Both the position numbers and the translations under genes were made by a program. A stretch of DNA of 64,000 nucleotides from Liolophura sinensis. Lineage: Eukaryota > Mollusca > Polyplacophora > Chitonida > Chitonidae. The stretch spans positions 24,639,295 through 24,703,294 of the forward strand of contig NC_088298.1 of the NCBI RefSeq assembly GCF_032854445.1, in the 5' to 3' direction. The notes under the pieces were generated by a model. It saw nothing but the letters and a program-made list of their open reading frames with translations. It was not told the DNA's origin and ran no database searches. This document shows positions 47,970-58,681 of this stretch, piece after piece (the stretch's first letter is position 1; every line of letters begins with the position of its first letter).

Positions 47970-48169
47970 NNNNNNNNNNNNNNNNNNNNNNNNNNNNNNN
48001 NNNNNNNNNNNNNNNNNNNNNNNNNNNNNNNNNNNNNNNNNNNNNNNNNNNNNNNNNNNNNNNNNNNNNNNNNNNNNNNNNNNNNNNNNNNNNNNNNNNN
48101 NNNNNNNNNNNNNNNNNNNNNNNNNNNNNNNNNNNNNNNNNNNNNNNNNNNNNNNNNNNNNNNNNNNNN
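47970..48169. other. Assembly gap, 200 N
   Basis: Exactly 200 N. Sequence just left (ATTACGAATCATGCACCC) resembles the unit of the array to the right (ATTACGAATCACGCACAC), so the gap lies inside that array and its true length is unknown. Confidence 0.97.
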
Positions 48170-48582
48170 ACTGTACTGTATATATTACATGTAGTTGATT
48201 CAGATCCATTACGAATCACGCACACACATGCACATTGTACTGTATATATTACATGTAGTTGATTCAGATCCATTACGAATCACGCACACATGCACATTGT
48301 ACTGTATATATTACATGTAGTTGATTCAGATCCATTACGAATCACGCACACACATGCACACTGTACTGTATATATTACATGTAGTTGATTCAGATCCATT
48401 ACGAATCACGCACACACATGCACATTGTACTGTATATATTACATGTAGTTCATTCAGATCCATTACGAATCACGCACACACATGCACACTGTACTGTATA
48501 TATTACATGTAGTTGATTCAGATCCATTACGAATCACGCACACACATGCACATTGTACTGTATATATTACATGTAGTTGATT
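48170..48582. repeat. Minisatellite, 62/64-bp unit, about 6.5 copies, cut by the gap
   Basis: The unit is TGTATATATTACATGTAGTT, GATTCAGATCCATTACGAAT, CACGCACACACATGCACATTG; one copy lacks a CA pair (62 bp). Confidence 0.95.
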
Positions 48583-49204
48583 GTCATTTTTCTTGAGCCC
48601 TATTTTGTTTGATTCATTAACCTTAAGTGCCATTTACATGTAAGATCTTTTTGCTTATTTAATTTTTCTTATCAGAAAAAGTTAAGGCCTTGCTTTAAAT
48701 TGTAGTTTTATGTGGTCTATATGCTCAATGGAAGTCCCTTTTTTACGTATCAAGCTTCAGGTGAAATACGTACAGTGCCTTTATCGTCCTTCCATATAGC
48801 GTATACTTGTACATTACATTTACGTCACCTATAAGACATGCACACCAGCTTATTACATCCTTCAGAGTACATCTGTATCATGTAACCCACATGGAGCAAT
48901 GCAGCACATTCGATGTCTATGAAAAATTAATTATTAATTCATAGCCAATCTTAATCCATTACCATCGCCATGGCAGACTAATCAAACGCCAGTCACCTGC
49001 TCTGCTTAGCTTGTTATACCCCTGAATTGTCGGGAGTACATTTAGTGCTATTGTATAGGGTATGGGGCCGAGTGGGACATACAAACATGAATTATGTGAA
49101 CCTCAGTGGATTGGTATTGAGACGCATAAATCCATCAAAGAGACCCGAGATGAGGATTCCTCTGTTTTTATTGTCTGTGAGGCTATGATGACAATATAAA
49201 GTGG
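48583..49204. other. Unique sequence, possible conserved non-coding DNA
   Basis: Free of arrays. 48910-49030 has clustered TAAT words (ATTAATTATTAATTC) and a CAGGTGACTGG-like E box (read on the minus strand), which is suggestive of regulatory DNA but not proof. Confidence 0.3.
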
Positions 49205-50722
49205 CTGACGGTGTGGGTGGGGATATACGTGTAGTGCCTACAGGAACCGAGGGTGTGTGTGGGGATATACGTGTAGTGACTAGGGGAACTGACAGTTTGT
49301 ATCACAGGGAATACATGTGTCGTGCCTAGAAGAACTGATGGTGTGTGTGTGTGGGGATATACGTGTAGTGTCTAGGGGAACTGATGGTGTGTGTGGGGAT
49401 ATATGAGTAGTGTCTAGTAGAACTGACGGTGTGTGTGGGGATATACGTGTAGTGACTAGGGGAACTGACAGTGTGTATCACAGGGAATACATGTGTCATG
49501 CCTAGAAGAACTGACGGTGTGTGTGTGTGGGGATATGCGTTTAGTGTCTAGTGGAACTGACGGTATGTGTTGGGATATACGTGTGTAGTGACTAGGGGAA
49601 CTGACAATGTGTGTCACAGGGAATACATGTGTCGTGACTAGAAGAACCGACGGTGTGTGTGTGTGGGGATATGCGTTTAGTGTCTAGTGGAACTGACGGT
49701 ATGTGTTGGGATATACGTGTGTAGTGACTAGGGGAACTGACAATGTGTGTCACAGGGAATATATGTGTGGTGTCTAGAGGAAGTGACTGAGCGTATGGGA
49801 TATATGTGTGGTGTCTAGAGGAACTGACTGAGCGTATGGGATATATGTGTGGTGTCTAGAGGAACTGACTGAGCGTATGGGATATACGTGTAGTGTCTAG
49901 TAGAACTGACAATATGTGTTGGGATATACGTGTAGTGTCTAGTGGAACTGATGATGTGTGTGGAAATATACGTGTAGTGTCTAGTGGAACTGACAATGTG
50001 TGTGGGGATATACGTGTAGTGTCTAGGGGAACTGACAATGTGTGTGGGGATATACATGTAGTGTCTAGGGGAACTGATTGTGTGTGTGTGGAAATATACG
50101 TGTAGTGTCTAGTGGAACTGACAATGTGTGTGGGGATATACGTGTAGTGTCTAGGGGAACTGACAATATGTGTTGGGATATACGTGTAGTGTCTAGTGGA
50201 ACTGACGATGTGTGTTGGGATATACGTGTAGTGTCTAGTGGAACTGACAATGTGTGTGGGGATATACATGTAGTGTCTAGGGGAACTGATGGTGTGTGTG
50301 AGGATATATGTGTAGCGTCTAGTAGAACTGACGGTGTGTGTGGGGACATACATGTAGCGTCTAGGGGAACTGATGGTGTGTGTGTGGGGATATATGTGTA
50401 GCATCTAGTAGAACTGACGGTGTGTGTGGGGATATACGTGTAGTGTCTAGGGGAACTGACAATGTGTGTGGGGATATACGTGTAGTGTCTAGGGGAACTG
50501 ATGGTGTGTGTGGGGCGGATATATGTGTAGCGTCTAGTGGAACTGACAATGTGTGTGGGGATATACGTGTAGTGTCTAGGGGAACTGATTGTGTGTGTGT
50601 GGGGATATATGTGTAGCGTCTAGTGGAACTGACAATGTGTGTGGGGACATACGTGTAGTGTCTAGGGGAACTGATGGTGTGTGTTGGGATATACGTGTAG
50701 CGTCTAGTGGAACTGACAGTGT
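49205..50722. repeat. Minisatellite, 42-bp unit, about 36 copies
   Basis: The unit is TGTGTGTGGGGATATACG, TGTAGTGTCTAGGGGAAC, TGACAA. The left third (49205-49790) has longer composite units with TCACAGGGAATACATGTGTC. As 42 is 14 codons, open frames appear on both strands; they are incidental. Confidence 0.96.
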
Positions 50723-52600
50723 TTGTTTAGTGGACAATTATTAAGCAGATTATTAACAGGACAGTATTGTCAACAATACATGTAGATACCTGTACAATGT
50801 ACAACAATATACGCAATTTAGCGCAGGTAGTTGGCAGACCATCCCACACATGAGTGGGAGTGGGAGCCAGCAAGAGCTGGACTTGAACTCATTGGTAATA
50901 CCGCATTGGTAAAAATCTTCTGAGTCATTGCGACACCTCAGCTACAAAGGCCTCCACGGGTACATGCACAGAAAGAAAAAGTTGAAATTGACCTATTCTA
51001 ATTGGCTGAACCAAATATGATGCTCTAATTCTTAAAAATTTGGGACAGATATCAGTAGTGCTGAAAGCAGAACATTACATTTCTTTACCAGCTTTTTAGA
51101 GGAGTAAAGACATGAGTACGTTCATCCTTAGATGGTTTAACCATGAAAGAAAAAAAGATATTCAATATTCCTGCTAGAATTGCATATTTATTGGCTAAAA
51201 TGAGCAGTCCAGGTGTCAAAAATTTTAGAAAAAATAGGGTATGAGGAGGCAGTTTCTATCTATGAAGGCCATCTATGTCAACCATGGTTCCTATTTTACT
51301 TCAATTAAGTACATGTATATCTGCCACGTAGCAGACTACTTTTCCTTGACATCCTTCTCAGAAAGATAATGAAGGCCCTGTAAATGTGGTACATAAAGTA
51401 TATCTGTGGTAGATCAGGCTGTACATGTAAAGCAATGCATGTACATGGAACATGGAAATCGACTCAAAACATGTAAAACAAGATGCTTTGCACGACATGT
51501 TATTCAGCCAATTCACTACAGACGCGTAAACATCCATCCTGAGCGCACACAAGATGCGGACACCTTCGTTATTACCCTTTGTGAGGCCTCTGCAACAGTG
51601 TGAAGTGACTGACAGTGGAGATGAGTTTATATTTAACTGTTCACTGAAGACCACTTGTTTTCCATCAATATGGCATGCAAGTCAGAAAGTCACAATGCAA
51701 GTGGAAAATATTGTCAGTTATTTCTTGAACACTCAGCAGTTTTAATATTGACTGTGACAAAATCTGGAGAGCCTACCCTGCAGAAACTAAAAGCCACCAA
51801 CTTTTGGCAACTTCTTGACAAACTTTCCCACTTGTCACACACATCTGGACTCTAGCCCACCAAACTGGAGGTAGACAAGCGCTCTAAGATGCACTTACAC
51901 GTATAACTGCCAAGGCCTCAGGAAAAATGAGAGAAAGTTTCCCGCCCAAGGTCGGGGTTGAACTGCACCTGACAAGTGTACTGAGGGTGGGAATCGCATG
52001 TACTGAGGGTGGGAATCGCATGTACTTTAATAGCTGCTCAACCACCTCCCATCCTGACAGATGATTCGATTAACCTATACATATATATGGAGATAATATG
52101 CTGCGTTTTAATTTGGCCAAATCCCCAGACAAATGAATTGTTTGATGTTCAAGGTTTATACTGGGAGCCTGCCTTTTTACAGAATTCAATTAATATGGGC
52201 ACCTGTCAACGGTATGAAAACCATTTCTTGTGTCTGACCACATACAAGTATACATGCATCAAGCTGGTCATTGTGGTACAAGTTTGTATAAACCTGGCAA
52301 GATACTGATATACAACAGACCACTCAGTCGATGGCCTCATAAAACATGTGTCAATTGATGTAGAAGCATGACCCCATGCTTGTGAAGGTCAATCATACTA
52401 ACCCTGGATGGGCAGTACCTTCTGTGTGATACCAGGCATCAGGGGACATAAGCAATGAGAGTGAAGTGGCGGTGAGGCTGCCACCTTGACACCACCTGGA
52501 CACCACCTTACAATACACTGCTAACAGGTACTCTATATCTCCCCACTACCCTACTACTGCTGCTGGTTGGGACAGTTGTGGGAGACAGCACTGTTGCCTC
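50723..52600. other. Non-coding with one SINE head fragment
   Basis: Apart from the SINE piece (50826-50956) and a two-copy TACTGAGGGTGGGAATCGCA repeat (51978-52025) I see only unique sequence. Open frames at 51358-51855 lack family similarity. Confidence 0.5.
50826..50956 (-). mobile_element. SINE head fragment, reverse orientation
   Basis: GTTGGCAGACCATCCCACAC, GCCAGCAAGAGCTGGACTTG, ACCGCATTGGTAAAAATCTT, and end CTCAGCTACAAAGGCCTCC. Confidence 0.8.
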
Positions 52601-52852
52601 TGTTGGTGATTTTGTATGTATGAATGTATGTATCTTTATTTTTCAAACGACATGACAACCTTGTCTTGGTTTACATATACATGTATTGGTGTAGGGATGT
52701 ATGTATACATGTATGTATATATATTTTTGTTTTTTATTCTGATGTACATTTTCTATATATTGTTTTCTCTGTGGAGGCCTTGGGGGAGAACAGTTTTCAT
52801 TGTAAATTGGCTGCACTACCTTCGATAAATAAAGATATTATTATAATAAAGG
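52590..52852 (+). mobile_element. Possible 3' end of a LINE
   Basis: GGAGGCCTTGGGGGAGAACA, GTTTTCATTGTAAATTGGCT, then CGATAAATAAAGATATTATT and a short ATT-type tail. This arrangement resembles the 3' end of non-LTR retrotransposons; no coding part is present. Confidence 0.4.
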
Positions 52853-52871
52853 TACGTGTATATTTATTTTA

Positions 52872-53072
52872 CCTGATTGGTGTTTTATGCCGTACTCCAG
52901 AGTATTTCACTCATACGACAGTGGCCAGCATTGTGGTGGGAGCAAACCAGGCAGAGCCTGGTGGAAATCCACAACCATATGCAAGTTGCAGCCAGACCTT
53001 TCACATATGGCTGGAAAGGAAGCCAGCATGAGCTGGACTTCAACTTACAGGGACCGCACTGGTGAGAGACTG
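52872..53072 (-). mobile_element. SINE, reverse orientation, most of the head lost
   Basis: TGATTGGTGTTTTATGCCGT, CAGTGGCCAGCATTGTGG, GCAGAGCCTGGTGG, GAAGCCAGCATGAGCTGG, GACCGCACTGGTGAGAG. Confidence 0.9.
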
Positions 53073-54138
53073 TAAGTGGCAGGAATAGTTTCAGGAATAA
53101 AACGCTACTTTTTGTGTTTACTATCAATTTACATTTTTAACTTTTACAGTGCACTGCATAAAGTTTTATTAAAACTCAAATAAAATTTAAATAATTATAT
53201 AAGCACATCTAAATAATTTACACGATGACCAAGTTATGTCAGGCACAGTGGGGAGTCCTAGAGACACTAAAACAGCATTTAAAACTTTGGTCAAACCACA
53301 ATTAAAATATAATTGCCTTTGCAATCAAACATGTTTACCCCCTCCGTTCCCTGCTTATACATGTACAGCAAGTCACAGGTAAATGTTTTGTATGTTGACC
53401 ACAATGTGACCACAAATGCTAAACAAGTATCCCACTGGTCACACAGATAATGACCACATGTAGAAAACTTAATAATCTCGTTCATCAGGTCATCTCTATA
53501 CATATCTACAAATATGTTGGTGCACAGTGAGAGTGTTGTGTAGGTGGGTGCACGGTGAGCTGGGGGTGTAGAGGTCGGGGGTGGGAGAGGTAAAGGTTTT
53601 AATTCTTACATGTACTGTAATTCTTCATCCTTTTCGCACATTTGCAAGCTGTTGATTCTAGCACTTTCTGAAGGCATTATTCTGTGCTGGCTGATAAAAT
53701 TATACTTCCTATAAATACCTGAAACTGCCCAATCCAACTAACAAGAAACTTGTTAATGATAAGCCATCACCAAATCATGGAGAATTTGTCACGGTTTTGC
53801 AGTTAACCGGCTATAAATTAGTAGCAAAGACTGTGACATGAGGATCCATGCAGTCGGGCCAGCCGATTGTGAGGTGCAATGACGGTGAAACTAACAATCG
53901 AGCTAACCTTTCGTGTTTTAAAAAACTATCACCGACAAAAATAAATAAAGCTCAAATTACATTGAATGGAAACAGCGATTGGTAATGAAACACACAGAAA
54001 TGCCAATTATAATTTTGTCTGGGTTCCCGATAATGGCTGGCTTCAAGGTGTGGCATGCTGTGGTGTATCACCTATGCACAGCAGCCTGTGGGCGAGATGT
54101 GAACTGAGCTGCAGGCCCGCCCTGTAGTCTCATCACCA
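53073..54138. other. Unique sequence, one MITE part, possible conserved DNA
   Basis: A partial MITE lies at 53614-53756. 53820-54030 is array-free, with AACAATCGAGC, CAATTATAATTT and CAGCGATTGG words, and could be a regulatory element. Confidence 0.35.
53614..53756. mobile_element. MITE, TTCTTCAACC family, one end only
   Basis: TACTGTAATTCTTCATCC, CTTTCTGAAGGCATTATTCT and CCCAATCCAACTAACAA match the left two-thirds of the element at 17619; the right end is absent. Confidence 0.65.
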
Positions 54139-54636
54139 TTGTATTATTTCACCTGTACAACGGTGGCCAGCATTGTGGTGGTGGATAACTGAGCATAGCA
54201 GAGAGGGAAATCTGCAGGTTCTTTGGCAGCTATACCTTCCTATATAACTGGAGAGGAAGCCAGCATACATGTAAGCTGAACTTGAACTCACAGCAACCAC
54301 ATTGGTGAAAGTCTCCTGGGTCAGACCTTCCCATGTATAGCTGCAGAGGAAGCCAGCATACATGTAAGCTGAACTTGAACTCAGAGCAACCACATTGGTG
54401 AAAGTCTCCTGGGTCAGACCTTCCCATGTATACATGTAGCTGCAGAGGAAGCCAGCATACATGTAAGCTGAACTTGAACTTACAGCAACCACACTGGTGA
54501 AAGTCTCCTGGGTCAGACCTTCCCATGTATAGCTGCAGAGGAAGCCAGCATGAGCTGGACTTGAACTCCTAGCGGCCACATTGGTGAGAGGCTCACTGGT
54601 CATTGCATTGCGCCAGCATGCTAACCATGGAGGCCC
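54139..54636 (-). mobile_element. SINE with its head region amplified in tandem
   Basis: The tail part GGCCAGCATTGTGGTGG is followed by about four copies, about 100 bp each, of CCTTCCCATGTATAGCTGC, AGAGGAAGCCAGCAT, AACTTGAACTCACAGCAACC, CATTGGTGAAAGTCTCCTGG, then a single end CGCCAGCATGCTAACCATGG with AGGCCCCC. The 178-residue minus-strand open frame follows from this repetition. Confidence 0.85.
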
Positions 54637-55910
54637 CCTACATCTACATGTATTCCACAGTATCAACATACATCTGATTGCTGTTTTGGTCTGTTTTGTT
54701 TCTGTTTTTGTTTTTTGTTTTTTTGATTGTACAAGAATATTTCACTGACATGTACACGTTTTATACATGAGATCGGAATTATGAGAAGAGGAAACTGGAG
54801 GGAAATCTGTAAAAACCACTGCCCTTTGCCAGGTATCCACGGTACAGCTGAGGCTGACTAAACGGAATTCCAAAAGGTGGTTGTTACGGCTATGAGATGC
54901 CTGGACGTCAGCAGCCACCACCTGATTGGCAGTTCAGACGATATGTTGGCTGCCTATTCAATACAAGTGCGATTTAGTAAATATGAGCTTAATTAATGCC
55001 ACAATTTACAGCGACAAGCATCACAAATGCTCCTAATTAGAAGTCAAAGAACATCATTTATCAATCCCGCTAACTACAAAACTGGGCATATAATAAAAGA
55101 AAGTTGATTGGAGCCATACTGCACTACAACAAGCCTTCATCCAAAATCCCATTTATGAACCCTTTTTATTTTATTATTTTTTTTTTCACATCGATTCCTC
55201 ATTTATTCCAGAAAATACTCCGTTACCACGACAACGTAAGACGGCATGATTATGATCACCCAGTTTTAATTCCCCTGACAGCCAGACAATCGAGCCAATC
55301 TGCCGTCATTATCAGCGTATTAGTCTACAGTGCCGAGAAATAAATGCTATGAAAATTTACACAATGTAATCAATTGGCCAGAGAATACAGCCATTCTTAC
55401 TGATCAAATCTTCTTTTCAAAACTCCTATTACAAAATACTAGTAGGATATCGTGTTATTATCGAGACTTTAAGTACAGGTAGCACTTCTGATTACACATA
55501 TCAGAGTTATGAGGGAGACAACAATGATCTAGTTTACAGCCACATCCTGGGTTGATCGCCATCCCTAAGACACGAAATCAGAGCAACGTGTACATGTGCG
55601 AGTAGTGCTTAATACAAGTTGTGAAGTACATGCAACATGGTTTCACTGGTAACAGTTTCAGCCAGATTAATCCTGATATTCTGACACAGGTTACATTTAA
55701 CCACCACATGGTTCTGGCTGGCCTAATATCAGTAATTACATGTACATGTATGTATAATCATCTGAGGGAACAGTTTCCTAACATCTGACAAATCACCACA
55801 CATCTTGACATCCCGCCTTTATGAATATTAATCTTTTTTCAGTTTATCTCTGGTTAAATGTATAATTAGTGATTAAATATGGCTTAACCTACATGTGCAT
55901 GTAAGTTAAA
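54637..55910. other. Unique sequence, possible conserved non-coding DNA
   Basis: 54713-54850 is a worn SINE-tail-like piece (ACAAGAATATTTCACTGAC). 54880-55380 has no repeats and many homeodomain-type words (GAGCTTAATTAATGCC, CTCCTAATTAG, AATCAATTGG). Candidate enhancer by appearance only. Confidence 0.35.
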
Positions 55911-56175
55911 CACCAAAATGCTCAATGCTGAAATTATAAAAAATACTCAATGCTGAAACCCACAAAAATGTTGAATGCCAAAATCATCAAAAATCCTTGA
56001 TGCTAAAACCTTCAAAAATGTTCAATGCTGACATTCTCAAAAATCCTCAAAATGCTCAATGTTGAAATCCTCAAAAATAGTCAATGTTAAAATCCTCAAA
56101 AATACTCAATGCCGAAATCCTCGAAATTAAATGTTCAAATCCTCAAACTGTTTAATGCCAAAATCCTCAAAAAGT
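55911..56175. repeat. Degenerate repeat, about 28-bp unit, about 9 copies
   Basis: Variants of GCTGAAATCCTCAAAAAT plus ACTCAAT, strongly diverged, so older than the other arrays. Confidence 0.75.
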
Positions 56176-57342
56176 CCTTTCTAAAACATGTCTGAACTGA
56201 GCCAAAAAGGCTTGTGGGGGAATAGTTTGCAGACAACTTGTTGTGATGTCCTCTAGATTTTAAACTTGTTTCAACCGAACATTATTAAGCAAATTTTGAA
56301 AAATAGACCGAAGTCAGTCTAGCATCTTCTAGGTTTATGGGTGCATGGTGGAAATGCGATGCATGTGCCCGGAGTAAACCAATGACCTATGCCAAGATAT
56401 TCACCAACTTTTCAAAGTTTGACCAGCACACCATATCGATGAAGGACAAATAGACTTCAACAAACCTACACTACAAAGACTGCACAGTGCTCCAAAACCA
56501 CTGTTGACAGCATTATTTAACATTATCCCCATGGCATACTGTACAGGAATTTTCCATCCCTATCCAATGTTATCCGTCAATTCACTGACACCCTGACAAA
56601 ATCTTTTAAGAAGCCTTGAGTTCTAAACTTCTGATATATAACTGTAATTGTGAAGATTGATCCGCACATGTACTTGCCTTTGGTCCAGACTCCGTGAATA
56701 ACATGCACATGTCTCACCCGCAAACACTGTGCATCCACTCACAAAGTAATCCCAGCTAGAACCTACAGCACAAAGACTTCAGAAATATTGCACGCCAAAT
56801 GACCTGAAGCATCAGACTATCTGTGAAAGAGATACTTGTAGGACATATGTGTCAAACATGTCTACAGCATCCGGCCAATAACAAAAAGTCAACAGTGGAG
56901 TTAGACGAATCAGACATTGCTCAGTTGTAGATGGATACATAAACGTTCCCCTCATACAGGTTTTATAGACAAAGGGATGCAAGCTGGCTATACGCACAGT
57001 ACGCACAGAATACCGAGTCTTTGATTTTTGTCTCTTGATCTAATGCCAAGAATAATATCGATAAATTGCGAGACAGACGGCAGGGAGGTGCTTGAAGACG
57101 CTGTGGGGGAGCTGGTAGAGTGAAAACATACCGGACTGTTTGGGTTTGGTTTTGGAACAAACACACTGTACTGATATGTGATGGTCCGCCAATAACTGTC
57201 CACATGTATACGTATGTGTAAATTGTGAATATGCTAGAATCTCAAGCTAATCAACTGTTACGATATAGGTCAAGCTATATTTGCTATTGGTCTGTTTTCA
57301 CAGAAAACTGCCATGGATTGAGACCCTACATTTACAAGATAA
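56176..57342. other. Non-coding unique sequence
   Basis: No repeat or recognisable exon. Open frames at 56812-57205 on the minus strand lack family similarity. Confidence 0.45.
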
Positions 57343-57455
57343 TTACCCTGATTCCTCAACCTCTTCCCTGATCAAAGGGCAACTTCCCAATGGGATTTAT
57401 GCACCCTTTTTAATGTCACATTAGAAAGAAAAATGGAATTGGTCAATGTCAGGGC

Positions 57456-57457
<2 letters not shown>
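57343..57457. mobile_element. MITE part, TTCTTCAACC family
   Basis: TTACCCTGATTCCTCAACC, then TTATGCACCCTTTTTAATG and GGTCAATGTCAGGGCT. It ends at the TA run. Confidence 0.5.

Positions 57458-57488
<31 letters not shown>
57458..57488. repeat. (TA)n(CA)n microsatellite, left flank of SINE
   Basis: TA run followed by ACACACAC; the same TA-then-CA order is found right of the SINE at 57758-57785. Confidence 0.9.
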
Positions 57489-57490
<2 letters not shown>

Positions 57491-57760
57491 GGCCTCTGTG
57501 GCTCAGTCGGTTAGCGCGCTAGCGCAGCGTAATGACCCAGAAGCCTTTCACCAATGCGGTCGCTGTGAGTTCAAGTCCAGCTCATGCTGGCTTCCTCTCC
57601 GGCCGTAAGTGGGAAGGTCTGCCAGCAACCTGCTGATGGTCGTGGGTTTCCCCCGGGCTCTGCCTGGTTTCCTCCCACCATAATGCTGGCCGCCGTCGTA
57701 TAAGTGAAATATTCTTGAGCACAGCGTAAAAACACCAATCAAATAATAAAATAAATAAAT
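57489..57760 (+). mobile_element. tRNA-derived SINE, full length, reference copy
   Basis: Head GGGGCCTCTGTGGCTCAGTC with A box TGGCTCAGTCGG (57499-57510) and B-box-like GAGTTCAAGTCC (57567-57578). The body includes CCAGCTCATGCTGGCTTCC, GCCAGCAACCTGCTGATGG and CCTGGTTTCCTCCCACCA; the tail TATAAGTGAAATATTCTTGA ends ACACCAATCAAATAATAAAA with AAAT repeats. It is the best preserved copy here and the reference for the other fragments. A and B boxes are the internal RNA polymerase III promoter of such elements. It is not a functional tRNA gene. Confidence 0.95.
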
Positions 57761-57785
57761 ATATATATATATATATACACACATA
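57761..57785. repeat. (TA)n(CA)n microsatellite, right flank of SINE
   Basis: TA run then ACACACA, mirroring the left flank; it suggests insertion into one earlier microsatellite. Confidence 0.85.
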
Positions 57786-58681
57786 CATGATTCCGTGATA
57801 TAAACAACAAGATGTTCGAAACTGCAGGCGAAACTGTAGAAAGTTGAAAAAGGATCTTTTGTTTTTTAAGCCTCACAACGGAACACACAAACAATCCTTG
57901 GGCATATAACTGTGTGTATTTGCATGCAAACTTTTATATATAGAAAATGTTGTATATAGCACAATGTACACTAGGGTAGAGTGATAGGCCAAAACCATCA
58001 CATAACCAGAATTTAGAGGCAAAAACAAAACCCTGTATTGATTTCCTGGCAATCAAATTTGACACAAGATCAGCTGCCCTCCTTTCGGTCCGTGACAAAC
58101 CGCCAGCTGAGAAACTAAATCTAGGCACAGGATGTCTCGGCAAACAGACAAAAGTCCTGTCTGTGCCAGTGCAGATAAGCTGCCACACTTTTGGAAACAT
58201 CCTTCATTGATAGCTGCCGTAATTTCACCCTTCAGCCATAGACCCGGCAGAATCTAATAGAGCCCAAGTCAAGTCCGCTGGAACTCAATTACAAGGATTC
58301 AATAGACGATCCTTTGCCGTCAGAAACTGGCCAGAGGTTCCACCTTTCTTACGCTTCTCGACAGTGAAATGACGCACTGATTTAATCTTTCATGAAGTAA
58401 ACAGCCAAAGTCAAGGCTCATACATGCATGGATTGCATCATGAAAATCTCCAACTTTAGACTCAAACAGCCTCCTTTAATAAAATTTAACATATATACAG
58501 CTCAGAGAAAGTTAGTACATGTACCAGTGTATCTGATTGCTAAAAAAAGATGTGATTTGAACGTAATTCCAGATCATCACAATGATTTAAAATGGCTGAT
58601 TTTAGATTTCCTAAATAATGTAAAAAAGAAGATACCAAACAAAAAATAAAACAAAAAAAATTTTAAAAAAGCCTGAATCTG
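57786..58681. other. Non-coding unique sequence
   Basis: No repeat recognised. The open frame at 58428-58649 is AT-driven and shows no family similarity. Confidence 0.45.

Noticed and set aside
47907-48273. Open frames with long X runs
   Set aside because: They run through the 200-N gap.
49815-50616. Open frames up to 182 residues over the 42-bp array
   Set aside because: The unit length is a multiple of 3 and lacks stops on both strands; no other coding sign.
54133-54669. 178-residue minus-strand open frame with repeated SSSAYMYAGFL
   Set aside because: It lies over tandem copies of a SINE head; the repetition keeps the frame open by chance.
57489-57578. tRNA gene
   Set aside because: A and B boxes are present, but the B box is far from the A box, no cloverleaf closes, and the sequence continues into the SINE body and tail.
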